Made by a program: the position numbers and the translations under genes. 64,000 bases of DNA from Candidatus Planktophila sp. (lineage in GTDB: Bacteria; Actinomycetota; Actinomycetes; Nanopelagicales; Nanopelagicaceae), in NCBI GenBank assembly GCA_030649935.1, contig JAUSFN010000017.1:1-64000 (forward strand), written 5' to 3'. This document shows, in pieces, positions 7,320 to 15,394 of this stretch. Position 1 is the stretch's first letter. Every line of letters begins with the position of its first letter. The notes beneath the pieces were generated by a model. That model was not told where the DNA came from, made no database searches, and was given only the letters and a program-made list of their open reading frames with translations.

Positions 7320-8567
7320 ATGTTAGGTGAAGATTTACTCAAAAACGCCATTTCTGACGGTACATATTTTTCAAATCCTTATCCTCTCTTTGGTGAATTT
7401 CGTAAATCTGCACCAGTGTTTTATAGTCCAACTCTTGGTGGGTGGGTTGTCACTCGATATTCACAAGTCTCGGAGATTTTGCACAACCACGAAGATTATT
7501 CAAGCAAGGGTCGCGTTCTTCATCTATTGAGTAAGTTAGAATCGGATATACAGGATCGAGTTCCTATGCTTCATAGGCATTTTGCCACCGGTCTAGCCCA
7601 CTCTGATGCCCCAGAACATAAGCGTTTGCGGGGAATTTTGGCGCAAGCCTTCACCCCCAAAATCTCAGAAAATATGCGACCAATCACGCACGAAGTTGTA
7701 ACCAGAATTCTCAACAGCATGAGCGGTGACGTTGATTTAATTTCCGAATTATTTACTCCAGTTCCGGCATTGGTGGTAGGACGTTTACTCGGATCAAGTG
7801 AGAGCGATATCCCACACTTGATTCGTTGGGCAGGGGCAATTAATGGCTTGTATGAAAAAGGCGGCAATATTGACCCGCAGAAAGCGATTTTTGCCGAAGA
7901 AATGCTTCACGAAATACGCGAGTTCGTGATCAAACTCGCCGATGAACGTAGATCTCGGAGTAAAGGTGGGGATCTGGATCCAACAGTTGATGTCCTATCG
8001 GGTTTGGTTAATGCCGAGATTCAAAATGACTCTTTGAGTGAATCCGAACTAGTTTCAACAGTTGTTACCCTCTTTGTTGCGGGACATGAAACTACAACCC
8101 ACCTACTTGGAAATGGGATGTTAGCGCTTTTAAAACAACCGGAATTAATTGCGTTGCTACAAAAAGAACCTCAATTGATTCCGGACGCGATTGATGAAAT
8201 GGCTAGGTTTGACGGTTCGGTACCTCGTTCATGGAGGCTTACAAAGCGGCGAATGGATGTTGGAGGTGTCACAATTCCTCAAGGCGAATTGGTACTTCCA
8301 ATGCTTTCATCGGCCAATCGTGATGAGAGCATATTTGAGAATCCCGATAGATTTGATATACATCGCGACACCAGAAAACACTTAGCCTTCGGACGTGGAG
8401 TTCACGTTTGCTTAGGTGCACCTCTTGCACGTATTGAAGGTCAAGAGATAATCAAAGAGATTCTGCATAGGTTTCCTAAGATTGCTTTGAAAGATTCGAA
8501 AGTTGAATTATCATGGAGAAAAGACGTCGCTTTGAGGGGATTAATCTCACTCCCTGTAAAACTTTAA
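7320..8567 (+). CDS. Cytochrome P450
   Basis: Heme-thiolate monooxygenase, soluble bacterial type. The I-helix oxygen-binding motif AGHETT lies near residue 258, the ExxR motif reads EMAR, and the heme loop FGRGVHVCLG, with the cysteine ligand, is near residue 360. The ATG at 7320 is preferred because GGTGGAG lies 7 nt upstream; in-frame TTG 7287 and ATG 7293 would add 9-11 residues. The length is about 415 aa, normal for the class. No ferredoxin or reductase gene is adjacent, so it must use redox partners from elsewhere. The substrate is unknown; nearby acyl-CoA dehydrogenase and alcohol dehydrogenase genes make a fatty or hydroxy acid conceivable, but this is speculative. Its stop overlaps the convergent transporter ATPase gene by 4 nt. 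Confidence 0.95.
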   Translation: MLGEDLLKNAISDGTYFSNPYPLFGEFRKSAPVFYSPTLGGWVVTRYSQVSEILHNHEDYSSKGRVLHLLSKLESDIQDRVPMLHRHFATGLAHSDAPEHKRLRGILAQAFTPKISENMRPITHEVVTRILNSMSGDVDLISELFTPVPALVVGRLLGSSESDIPHLIRWAGAINGLYEKGGNIDPQKAIFAEEMLHEIREFVIKLADERRSRSKGGDLDPTVDVLSGLVNAEIQNDSLSESELVSTVVTLFVAGHETTTHLLGNGMLALLKQPELIALLQKEPQLIPDAIDEMARFDGSVPRSWRLTKRRMDVGGVTIPQGELVLPMLSSANRDESIFENPDRFDIHRDTRKHLAFGRGVHVCLGAPLARIEGQEIIKEILHRFPKIALKDSKVELSWRKDVALRGLISLPVKL

Positions 8568-9310
8568 ATGCGGCCGGCTTCGTGAACTCGCTTTAAAAAC
8601 TCCTTGGTTTTAAGATTTTTAGGATCGTGCAAAACCTCTTGGGCACTGCCACGTTCGAGAATGTTTCCAGATTCTAGGAAACAAACCTCATCGGCCACTT
8701 GAGTAGCAAATCCCATCTCATGTGTCGCTAAGACCATTGTCATGCCGTCGCTCTTTAAATCACGGACAATGCTTAAAACTTCATTCACCAAGACTGGGTC
8801 CAAGGCCGAAGTAATCTCATCTAACAAAAGTAGACGTGGATTACAGGCCAAAGAGCGGATAATCGCGACACGTTGCTGCTGTCCCCCACTCAAACGATCT
8901 GGGTATTGATCTGCCTTGTCAGCTAAATCAAAACGTCTGAGGAGTTTTTGTGCAGATTCAATCGCCTCTTCCTTATTCTTACCCTGAACTTTTATCGGTG
9001 CCAAAGTAATATTTTCTAGTACGGTTTTGTGTGGAAATAAGTTAAAAGATTGAAAGACCATTCCAAGTTTGCGACGCACGGCATCTACATTTATTAGTGG
9101 GTCAGATATTTCATCGCCATCTAAGAGAATCCGTCCATCATCAATGGATTCAAGGAGATTTATACAGCGAAGAAGCGTTGATTTACCTGAACCTGAGGCA
9201 CCTATTAGAACGGTCGCAGTGTGTTCTGGCACTGACAGAGAAAGGTGGTTGAGAACTAATTCCTCTCCGAATGACTTACGGATATCGATCAGTTCTAAAA
9301 CATTACCCAT
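8564..9310 (-). CDS. Polar amino-acid ABC transporter ATP-binding protein
   Basis: ATPase subunit of a polar amino-acid importer (GlnQ/HisP group), 248 aa. The order of motifs is standard: Walker A GASGSGKST near residue 37, the Q-loop in GMVFQSFNLFPH, the signature LSGGQQQRV, Walker B LLLLDEITSALDP, and the His switch in ATHEMGF. It is the last gene of a minus-strand operon after the binding protein and permease, with its start touching the permease stop at 9310. The family is certain. The specific amino acid cannot be read from the sequence. Confidence 0.96.
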   Translation of the reverse strand: MGNVLELIDIRKSFGEELVLNHLSLSVPEHTATVLIGASGSGKSTLLRCINLLESIDDGRILLDGDEISDPLINVDAVRRKLGMVFQSFNLFPHKTVLENITLAPIKVQGKNKEEAIESAQKLLRRFDLADKADQYPDRLSGGQQQRVAIIRSLACNPRLLLLDEITSALDPVLVNEVLSIVRDLKSDGMTMVLATHEMGFATQVADEVCFLESGNILERGSAQEVLHDPKNLKTKEFLKRVHEAGRI

Positions 9311-10176
9311 TAGATTGAACCTTCTGAGTTCTGTGCATTTGTACGTTGGCGAATCGCGCGATCGGTATAGCGCGTCATTGGAATTGTTATTAGGAGAAAA
9401 AGGACTGCTGCAACTACATAAGGTGTGTAATTAAATGTCCGACTTGAATTAATTTGTGCAGCGCGTACTGCATCAGTGACTCCTAAGATTGACACGAGAC
9501 CTGTATCTTTTAACAGTGAAACAAAGTCATTAAGTAATGGTGGTACAACTCTGCGAATCGCTTGCGGTAATACCACGTATCGCATCGTCTGCCCAGATGT
9601 CAGGCCAAGTGATCGTGCTGCAGCTCTTTGGCTTGGATGAATTGAAAGAATTCCACTTCGGATAACTTCAGCGACATAGGCGGAATAAGTAAGCACAACT
9701 GCCACGGTGCCAAGGAATATTACGTTACTTGAAATCCCCGTTAGTCGTAACGCTGGTACACCAAATCCAACAAGCAAAATGATCAAAATGAGCGGGGCTC
9801 CGCGGAAGATATCTACATAAGCCGTAGCAAGAAATCTAAATGGTGTGAGTGCCGGGGATTTCGTTGTTCGCATAAGTGCTAGTCCTAGGGCAATTACACC
9901 GATACAAGCACCCCCAATAAAAGTTAACTGCAGGTTTATCCAAAGCCCTGCGAATACAGTTGGAAGAACTTCTCGTCCATAATCGATATTAAAAAAAGTT
10001 TTTTTAACTACTTCCCAACCTGGTGAAGAAAGCACGATTGCAATGAGGGTTCCGATTACGAAAATCGAGGATGTGGCGGCAATTAAGCCTTGTTTGCGGC
10101 TAATTCGCTTGCGAGCAATTGCACGTTCTGCCTCACGTGAGCTTGGCGACCATGCAGAGTTATTTCGCTCGCTCAT
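9310..10176 (-). CDS. Polar amino-acid ABC transporter permease
   Basis: Membrane subunit of the amino-acid importer (HisM/GlnP group), about 288 aa. A basic cytoplasmic head (ARKRISRKQG) precedes the first helix, followed by a linker and the conserved region INLQLTFIGG. The transport-domain loop AARSLGLTSGQTMRYVVLPQA lies near residues 190-210 and the end segment contains DTGLVSILG. The ATG at 10176 is favoured over an in-frame TTG nine bases upstream. The long hydrophilic N-terminus and single fused domain are common in actinobacterial members. It lies between the lipoprotein gene and the ATPase gene. It probably works as a homodimer, since only one permease gene is present. Confidence 0.93.
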   Translation of the reverse strand: MSERNNSAWSPSSREAERAIARKRISRKQGLIAATSSIFVIGTLIAIVLSSPGWEVVKKTFFNIDYGREVLPTVFAGLWINLQLTFIGGACIGVIALGLALMRTTKSPALTPFRFLATAYVDIFRGAPLILIILLVGFGVPALRLTGISSNVIFLGTVAVVLTYSAYVAEVIRSGILSIHPSQRAAARSLGLTSGQTMRYVVLPQAIRRVVPPLLNDFVSLLKDTGLVSILGVTDAVRAAQINSSRTFNYTPYVVAAVLFLLITIPMTRYTDRAIRQRTNAQNSEGSI

Positions 10177-10212
10177 GGTCGCCAAACTACCGTGTCTACT
10201 TCTTTCTTTCTA

Positions 10213-11061
10213 TTAAGGCTTTAATACTGGCGCACCTGCATCAGTAGCGAGCCACTTATCCGTAATCGCTGCCAAAGTTCCATCGGCAGTGATCGCATCA
10301 ACAGCGGCTGAAACACATGATGTCAACGCACTTCCCTTTGACATCAAGAGACCAAATTGGTCTCCGACACCCGATGATGGTAGCTGTCCAACGATTAGTC
10401 CATTTGTTACTTCAACACCGGATAGGTAGAAAGCCGTTGGAAGATCAACGACTAAACCGTCAATCTGTCCATTTTTAAGTGCTGATACGCCGGCTGCATT
10501 GTCATTAAATACCTCAGGCTTAATACCGATTTGATTTTGAATTGCATCTAGAGATGTTGTGCCAACGGCTGCACCCAGCTTTGCGTCCTTCAACTCAGCG
10601 ATTGAAGTCTTACCTTCAATTTTGCTGCCTTTGAAAGAGACGATTGCCTGTGGAGCTGTGTAGTACGGTGATGAAAAATCAACTGCTGTTGAACGCTCAG
10701 CGGTAATAGAGAACTGTTGAAGATTGAAGTCAAAATTCTTATCACCTGGTGTTACGGCGCTGTCAAATGTTGTACGAACCCAGACAACTTCATCATTAGT
10801 AAATCCGAGCTGCTTAGCAACTGCATAGGCAACCGCTCCTTCAAAACCATTGCCAGTCTCCGGGGCATCATCAATAATCCATGGGTAGTAAGCAGGTTCA
10901 CCTGTAGCTATTGTTAACTTGCCTGACTCAAGAGTCGCAAGATCTTCCTTAGCACACGATGCCGCCACTTCCGATGTTGCTGAATCACTCGTGGAACAGC
11001 CTGAGAGAATTAATGCTGTAGAAATAACTGCAACTGATAACAATCCAAAACGTGTTTTCAC
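10213..11061 (-). CDS. Amino-acid ABC transporter substrate-binding lipoprotein
   Basis: Membrane-anchored substrate-binding protein (family 3), about 282 aa. The GTG start at 11061 is chosen because GGAG lies 5 nt upstream and the product then begins with a compact lipoprotein signal (KTRFGLL ... LILSGC) whose lipobox cysteine follows LSG. The longer frame back to 11175 adds 38 residues with no family support and overlaps the SDR gene. The mature part has the type-II periplasmic binding landmarks ESGKLTIATGEPAYYPW, NGFEGAVAYAVA and RSTAVDFSSPYY. It heads the transporter genes, 50 nt after the SDR stop, and may share its transcript. The specific amino acid is unknown. Confidence 0.92.
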   Translation of the reverse strand: MKTRFGLLSVAVISTALILSGCSTSDSATSEVAASCAKEDLATLESGKLTIATGEPAYYPWIIDDAPETGNGFEGAVAYAVAKQLGFTNDEVVWVRTTFDSAVTPGDKNFDFNLQQFSITAERSTAVDFSSPYYTAPQAIVSFKGSKIEGKTSIAELKDAKLGAAVGTTSLDAIQNQIGIKPEVFNDNAAGVSALKNGQIDGLVVDLPTAFYLSGVEVTNGLIVGQLPSSGVGDQFGLLMSKGSALTSCVSAAVDAITADGTLAAITDKWLATDAGAPVLKP

Positions 11062-11110
11062 GGTAGCTCCAATTTTCGTGGCCATAAAGTTAAAGGTAAG
11101 AAGGTAAAGG

Positions 11111-11872
11111 TTAAGGCATGACAAAGCCGCCATCAACCGGCACCGCCACACCTGAAACATACGAGGAGGCATCACTTACTAGCCAAATAAGGGTAGAGGC
11201 AAGCTCTTCAGGGCGCCCTATGCGTTGGGCAGCAGTCATCGTTCGCACCATTTCAATAGTCGCGTCTGGCAACTCATCGGTCATCTCAGATGGGAAAAAT
11301 CCAGGTGCTAATGCATTGACACGAATTCCTTTTCGGGCCGTCCACTGGGCGGCTAGATCGCGAGTCAATCCAATTACTCCCGCTTTACTGGATGCATAGG
11401 CGGCTTGGGGCAAACCTCCAGGGCGCATTCCAAGAATGCTCGAGATATTAACTATCGCCCCACCGCTTTTTGCTGCGCGTGCAAAGGCTTGTGCCATCCA
11501 ATATGAGCCCATCAAATTTACATCGATGACATTTCTAAACTGCTCGGGGGTTTCAGAAGTTGCAGGGACTGCAGTTCCTACTCCAGCGTTGTTCACCAAT
11601 ATATCTACTCTTCCAAATCGTTCAATTGCTAGCGCAATGAGTGCAGTGCAATCGTCGGGATTAGTTACATCAGTTTTTAATGCAACAAAATTTCTATTCT
11701 CGGCTTCAACGAGTGCTCCGGTTTCAGGCAATCGCTCGACTCTACGTGCACCTAATACGAGATCTGCTCCCGCTTGAGCTAGAGCTTGAGCAAATGCAAC
11801 GCCTAACCCCGAAGATGCACCTGTGACAACGGCCACTTTGCCGTCAAGTCGAAAGGTATCTAAAACATTCAT
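11111..11872 (-). CDS. SDR-family oxidoreductase
   Basis: NAD(P)-dependent short-chain dehydrogenase/reductase, 253 aa, classical length. The cofactor motif TGASSGLG lies at residues 18-25, NNAG near 93, a catalytic Ser in IVNISSILG, and the YASSK catalytic Tyr/Lys pair near 160-164, with the C-terminal VPVDGG typical of FabG-like members. The start ATG at 11872 has GGGAGAACC upstream. It is divergent from the acyl-CoA dehydrogenase operon with a 42-nt gap, and upstream of the amino-acid transporter on its own strand. Context suggests it could oxidise a 3-hydroxyacyl intermediate, but the substrate is not defined by sequence. Confidence 0.93.
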   Translation of the reverse strand: MNVLDTFRLDGKVAVVTGASSGLGVAFAQALAQAGADLVLGARRVERLPETGALVEAENRNFVALKTDVTNPDDCTALIALAIERFGRVDILVNNAGVGTAVPATSETPEQFRNVIDVNLMGSYWMAQAFARAAKSGGAIVNISSILGMRPGGLPQAAYASSKAGVIGLTRDLAAQWTARKGIRVNALAPGFFPSEMTDELPDATIEMVRTMTAAQRIGRPEELASTLIWLVSDASSYVSGVAVPVDGGFVMP

Positions 11873-11902
11873 GAGGTTCTCCCTTTTTTAGTGCACTATG
11901 CG

Positions 11903-11908
11903 TACGGT
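11903..11908 (+). promoter_or_regulatory. Leaderless -10 box of the acyl-CoA dehydrogenase operon
   Basis: TACGGT ends exactly 6 nt before the ATG at 11915 and fits TANNNT. No Shine-Dalgarno precedes that ATG. This supports the start at 11915 over the in-frame GTG at 11891, which would overlap the promoter. Confidence 0.5.
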
Positions 11909-11914
11909 ACTACC

Positions 11915-13144
11915 ATGGAGTTTAGTAATAGTTTAAAGGCTGAGGAATACCTTGATCGCCTACGCACTTTCATGGAACACAAAGTGCTCCCATCTGAACC
12001 GATTTATCACGAGCAGCGCGAAGCGTTAAAAATTTCTGGTCAACCTCACGTCTTACCTGCAGTGATTGAGGAGTTGAAGGAATATGCGAGAGCAAAAGGC
12101 TTATGGAATTTATTTCTCCCAGATGCACATGAACCTGCGCACGGTTTAACTGTCACGGATTATGCGGCGTTGGCCGAAATCACTGGCTGGTCTCCGGAGA
12201 TGGCACCTGAAGCTCTTAACTGCTCGGCACCAGATACTGGAAATATGGAGGTCTTACACCTTTTCGGCAACGAAGCACAAAAACGTCAGTGGCTCGAGCC
12301 GCTATTGCGGGGTGATATCCGTTCTGGTTTTGCGATGACCGAGCCCGATGTTGCATCAAGTGATGCCAGTAATATTTCTACGTCAATCAATCGCATTGGC
12401 GACGAGTTCGTTATCAACGGTCGCAAATGGTGGACAACAGGTGCCATGGATCCGCGCTGCCACGTGTTAATAGTTATGGGTTTGACTGATCCAAATGCTG
12501 AAAGTTATAGACGTCAATCAATGGTGCTAGTGCCGATGGATACACCTGGATTAAGTATCGTAAGAAATCTAACCGTCTTTGGTTATGAGGATCAACATGG
12601 TCATGCTGAGATTCTCTTTGAAAATGTGAAAGTTCCAGTTGCTAATTTAATAGGCGAACAAGGATCTGGCTTTGAAATCGCACAAGCCCGTTTAGGTCCA
12701 GGTCGAGTACACCACTGCATGCGTGCCATTGGAATGGCCGAGAGGGCCCTATCTCTCATGGTCAGCCGCTCAGCTGAGAGAACAGCTTTTGGAAAGGGAT
12801 TAAATCAACAAGGTGTTATTCAAGAGTGGATTGCCAATGCTCGAATCGATATTGAACAAGCGCGACTCCTTGTATTAAAGACAGCGTGGCTAATCGATAC
12901 TGTCGGTGCAAAAGCTGCGCGAAAGGAAATTGCCGCTATCAAAGTTGTTGTACCAAGAATGGCAGAACGAATAATCGATCATGCGATTCAAACTCATGGA
13001 GCCGCCGGTGTTAGCCAGGACACACCATTAGCTGCAATGTTCGCAGGAATTCGCACGCTTCGTATTGTCGATGGACCAGATGAAGTACACCTTAGGGACA
13101 TTGCGCGAATTGAATTAAAAAGCCAGCCCAGCTCAAGAAAATGA
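11915..13144 (+). CDS. Acyl-CoA dehydrogenase, ACAD10/ACAD11-like
   Basis: FAD-dependent acyl-CoA dehydrogenase-fold enzyme, about 409 aa. The N-terminus (FMEHKVLPSEPIYHEQ) and the segment RKWWTTGAMDPRCHVLIVMG closely follow the dehydrogenase domain of the ACAD10/11 group as I know it. Further landmarks are AMTEPDVASSDASN (flavin and acyl binding) and HGAAGVSQDTPLA near the C-terminus, where the usual acyl-CoA dehydrogenase base region lies. Its stop overlaps the next gene, an APH-fold kinase, as ATGA. In ACAD10/11 these two activities are fused in one protein and convert 4-hydroxyacyl-CoA through a 4-phospho intermediate. The same split pair occurs in the bacterial levulinate pathway (LvaC/LvaA). 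Function here is inferred from that pairing. Confidence 0.93.
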   Translation: MEFSNSLKAEEYLDRLRTFMEHKVLPSEPIYHEQREALKISGQPHVLPAVIEELKEYARAKGLWNLFLPDAHEPAHGLTVTDYAALAEITGWSPEMAPEALNCSAPDTGNMEVLHLFGNEAQKRQWLEPLLRGDIRSGFAMTEPDVASSDASNISTSINRIGDEFVINGRKWWTTGAMDPRCHVLIVMGLTDPNAESYRRQSMVLVPMDTPGLSIVRNLTVFGYEDQHGHAEILFENVKVPVANLIGEQGSGFEIAQARLGPGRVHHCMRAIGMAERALSLMVSRSAERTAFGKGLNQQGVIQEWIANARIDIEQARLLVLKTAWLIDTVGAKAARKEIAAIKVVVPRMAERIIDHAIQTHGAAGVSQDTPLAAMFAGIRTLRIVDGPDEVHLRDIARIELKSQPSSRK

Positions 13145-14178
13145 GCTCTGAACTCGGAGAAGTGCGAACTGAAGATGCCTTTGATGTCGATGCCGTTCAT
13201 GGATGGTTGCGCAAAAGCGCTGATGTGCCGCCCCAGATTCCACAAGTTCAACAATTTGGTGCAGGAGCTTCCAATTTAACGTATCTGCTTACATATAAGG
13301 ATCAAGAACTCATTCTGAGGCGTCCTCCAGTAGGGACAAAGGCCGTATCTGCGCATGACATGAAACGTGAGTTCACAATTCAAAAGGTTTTGCTTCCGGA
13401 TTTTCCATTAGTTCCAAAAGTTGTCGCCCTTTGTCAAGATCTTTCAGTTATCGGATCCGACTTTTATGTAATGAAAAAAATTGAAGGGGTAATCTTGAGA
13501 CGAAATTTGCCGAAAGACTTATCTCTCACCCTTGAAGATATAACACTTATCGGAGATTTAGTCATAGATGGCTTAGTTTCACTTCACCATGTTGATTCAA
13601 CCCCGCTTGCACAATTGAGTAGAGGTCCTGGTTATGTTGGACGCCAAGTAAAGGGTTGGTCTAGAAGATATAGGGCTGCTCGTACTCCTGATGTCGCAGA
13701 TGCCGAAGTTCTCATGGGGTGGCTGGATGAACATCAACCCGACGACGTTGCATCATGTGTTATTCATGGCGATTGGAGATTAGATAATTTAGTTCTGAAT
13801 TTGGAAAATAGACCACGACTAGTTGGTGCCCTCGATTGGGAGTTGGCAACCGTTGGTGATCCTTTAATGGATTTAGGTTCGTCGATGGCTTACTGGGTCG
13901 ATCGCAATGATGAGGCGGATTTCGCTAAGTTGCGTCGACAACCGACTCATCTGCCCGGTATGCCAACGCGAGATGAGTTCATAGCCAGATATCTTGAGAA
14001 AACAGAGTGGGGATGTGAAGACTTCACTTTTTACGAAATCTTTGGAATTTTCAGATTAACCGTGATTTTGCAACAGATCTGGGCTCGATATTTTGCAGGA
14101 CAAACATCTAATCCCGCTTTCGCGGGCTTTGGTGATGCAGTGAACATTATGATAAATCGAGCGATGAGGATGATTTGA
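13141..14178 (+). CDS. APH-fold kinase, ACAD10/11 kinase-domain-like
   Basis: Phosphotransferase-family (aminoglycoside kinase fold) protein, 345 aa. It has the nucleotide loop FGAGASNLTYLL (about residues 40-51), the Lys-equivalent region LILRRPP, and the catalytic Brenner motif HGDWRLDN near 214-221 followed by ALDWELATVGDPLMDLG, which carries the metal-binding Asp. The phrase PKVVALCQDLSVIGSDFYVM is characteristic of the ACAD10/11 kinase group rather than antibiotic kinases. It overlaps the dehydrogenase stop by 4 nt and is followed by an overlapping alcohol dehydrogenase gene. The likely role is phosphorylation of a hydroxyacyl-CoA, by analogy with LvaA. Antibiotic resistance is unlikely. 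Confidence 0.9.
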   Translation: MSSELGEVRTEDAFDVDAVHGWLRKSADVPPQIPQVQQFGAGASNLTYLLTYKDQELILRRPPVGTKAVSAHDMKREFTIQKVLLPDFPLVPKVVALCQDLSVIGSDFYVMKKIEGVILRRNLPKDLSLTLEDITLIGDLVIDGLVSLHHVDSTPLAQLSRGPGYVGRQVKGWSRRYRAARTPDVADAEVLMGWLDEHQPDDVASCVIHGDWRLDNLVLNLENRPRLVGALDWELATVGDPLMDLGSSMAYWVDRNDEADFAKLRRQPTHLPGMPTRDEFIARYLEKTEWGCEDFTFYEIFGIFRLTVILQQIWARYFAGQTSNPAFAGFGDAVNIMINRAMRMI

Positions 14179-15182
14179 TGCGCGCCGGACGAATAAAAAT
14201 AAGTACCAGAGAGTTCCAAGTTATCGATTTTCCAATCCCAGTACCAGGTTCACAACAGGTTCGAATTAAAGTTAAAGCTGCCGGTGTATGTCTCTCCGAT
14301 GTTCACTTGCTTGATTCGACTCTTTCGCCAGGGTATTTAGAGGGCGACGAGGTAACCATGGGACATGAAGTTGCCGGCGTAATTGAATCTATAGGCGCAG
14401 ATGTTTCAGATTGGAAGATTGGGAATCGAGTAATTGTTTGTGCAGGCATTAGAGATGCAAAGGGTCGCGTTCGAACTCAAGGATTTGATTTTGATGGCGG
14501 TTTTGCAGAATTTATGGTGGCGGATGTGAGTACTTTAGTTGCAATACATGATGAGTTAAGTTTTGAACAGGCCTGTATAATTCCCGATGCAGTATCAACA
14601 CCATGGGCTGCAATCACTCAGACAGCTAAAGTTGAGCAAGGGCAATCAGCTGCAGTGTTCGGACTTGGCGGTTTAGGAATTCATGCCGTTCAACTCTTGA
14701 AAATAATTGGTGCATCTCCAATCATCGCCGTTGATCCCCTACCTCTTGCACGCGAGCGAGCTTTGTTGGTTGGCGCTGATCTTGGATTAGATCCAAACGA
14801 TCCTGAGTTTTCAAAAAAAATTCGTGCAGCAACTATTGGTCGCGGAATTAACTGTGTATTTGATTTTGCTGGTGTCGCAGCTGTACGAATTCAAGCGCTG
14901 CCGCTGTTAGCCGAAGGGGGGCTTTTAGTCATAATTGGAATCGCCAATGAGGCGGTTGTGATTCCGAATGACATGGCATTTGTATATAAGCGAAATCAAA
15001 TTTTAGGACACTACGGCTCTGAGCCACATCACACCGCAGAGTTAGTGGCGCTTTTGAAGGAGGGTAAACTCGATCTCTCGGCCTCAATCTCGGCGATATT
15101 TTCACTCGAAGATGCAGGCTTAGCATTGCAACAGTTAGAAAATAAAACTGAAAATCCGATACGACTTATCCTTAAACCATAG
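14178..15182 (+). CDS. Zinc-type alcohol dehydrogenase family protein
   Basis: Medium-chain dehydrogenase/reductase of about 334 aa. The catalytic zinc ligands are visible: Cys in AAGVCLSD near residue 36, and the GHE motif near residue 61 (MGHEVAGVIESIG). The NAD(P) Rossmann motif is GLGGLGIHAVQLLK near residue 170. The four-cysteine structural zinc lobe of classical ADHs is missing (the region around CAGIRDAKGRV has one Cys only), so it is a member without structural zinc. The ATG at 14178 overlaps the kinase stop as TGATG, which indicates coupling. It could oxidise or supply a hydroxy compound for the dehydrogenase-kinase pair; the substrate is unknown. Confidence 0.92.
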   Translation: MRAGRIKISTREFQVIDFPIPVPGSQQVRIKVKAAGVCLSDVHLLDSTLSPGYLEGDEVTMGHEVAGVIESIGADVSDWKIGNRVIVCAGIRDAKGRVRTQGFDFDGGFAEFMVADVSTLVAIHDELSFEQACIIPDAVSTPWAAITQTAKVEQGQSAAVFGLGGLGIHAVQLLKIIGASPIIAVDPLPLARERALLVGADLGLDPNDPEFSKKIRAATIGRGINCVFDFAGVAAVRIQALPLLAEGGLLVIIGIANEAVVIPNDMAFVYKRNQILGHYGSEPHHTAELVALLKEGKLDLSASISAIFSLEDAGLALQQLENKTENPIRLILKP

Positions 15183-15304
15183 TTTTGATCACTCAAAAAG
15201 GTCGTTGCACACGGTTCAAAGATAACTAGGCGAAAATACAAAAGCCTCAGACTCCACTCGAGGGCTGACACTCAATTCTCTATATCAGGACGATATCGCA
15301 TAAC

Positions 15305-15310
15305 TATAAT
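15305..15310 (+). promoter_or_regulatory. Consensus -10 box TATAAT upstream of the repeat-protein gene
   Basis: A perfect TATAAT lies 84 nt before the ATG at 15395, in the 212-nt gap after the alcohol dehydrogenase. No good -35 is present at 16-18 nt. Transcription from here would give a leader of about 78 nt. Nothing else was recognised in the gap. Confidence 0.4.
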
Positions 15311-15394
15311 CTAGACTGCAAAATCTGTGCGGGAGTAAAGTCACAAGCAGGTCAGATGCGCAGCCGCCCATCTCCTGCCTCTAGGGGGCTCACG

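Noticed and set aside
11062-11175. Longer start of the amino-acid-binding lipoprotein
   Set aside because: It overlaps the SDR gene and buries the lipoprotein signal; the GTG at 11061 has GGAG upstream.
13141-14178. Aminoglycoside resistance kinase
   Set aside because: The sequence follows the ACAD10/11 kinase pattern and the gene is coupled to an acyl-CoA dehydrogenase.
15240-15270. Hairpin after the alcohol dehydrogenase as a terminator
   Set aside because: AGCCTC and GAGGGCT pair only with a bulge, and no T-run follows on the plus strand.
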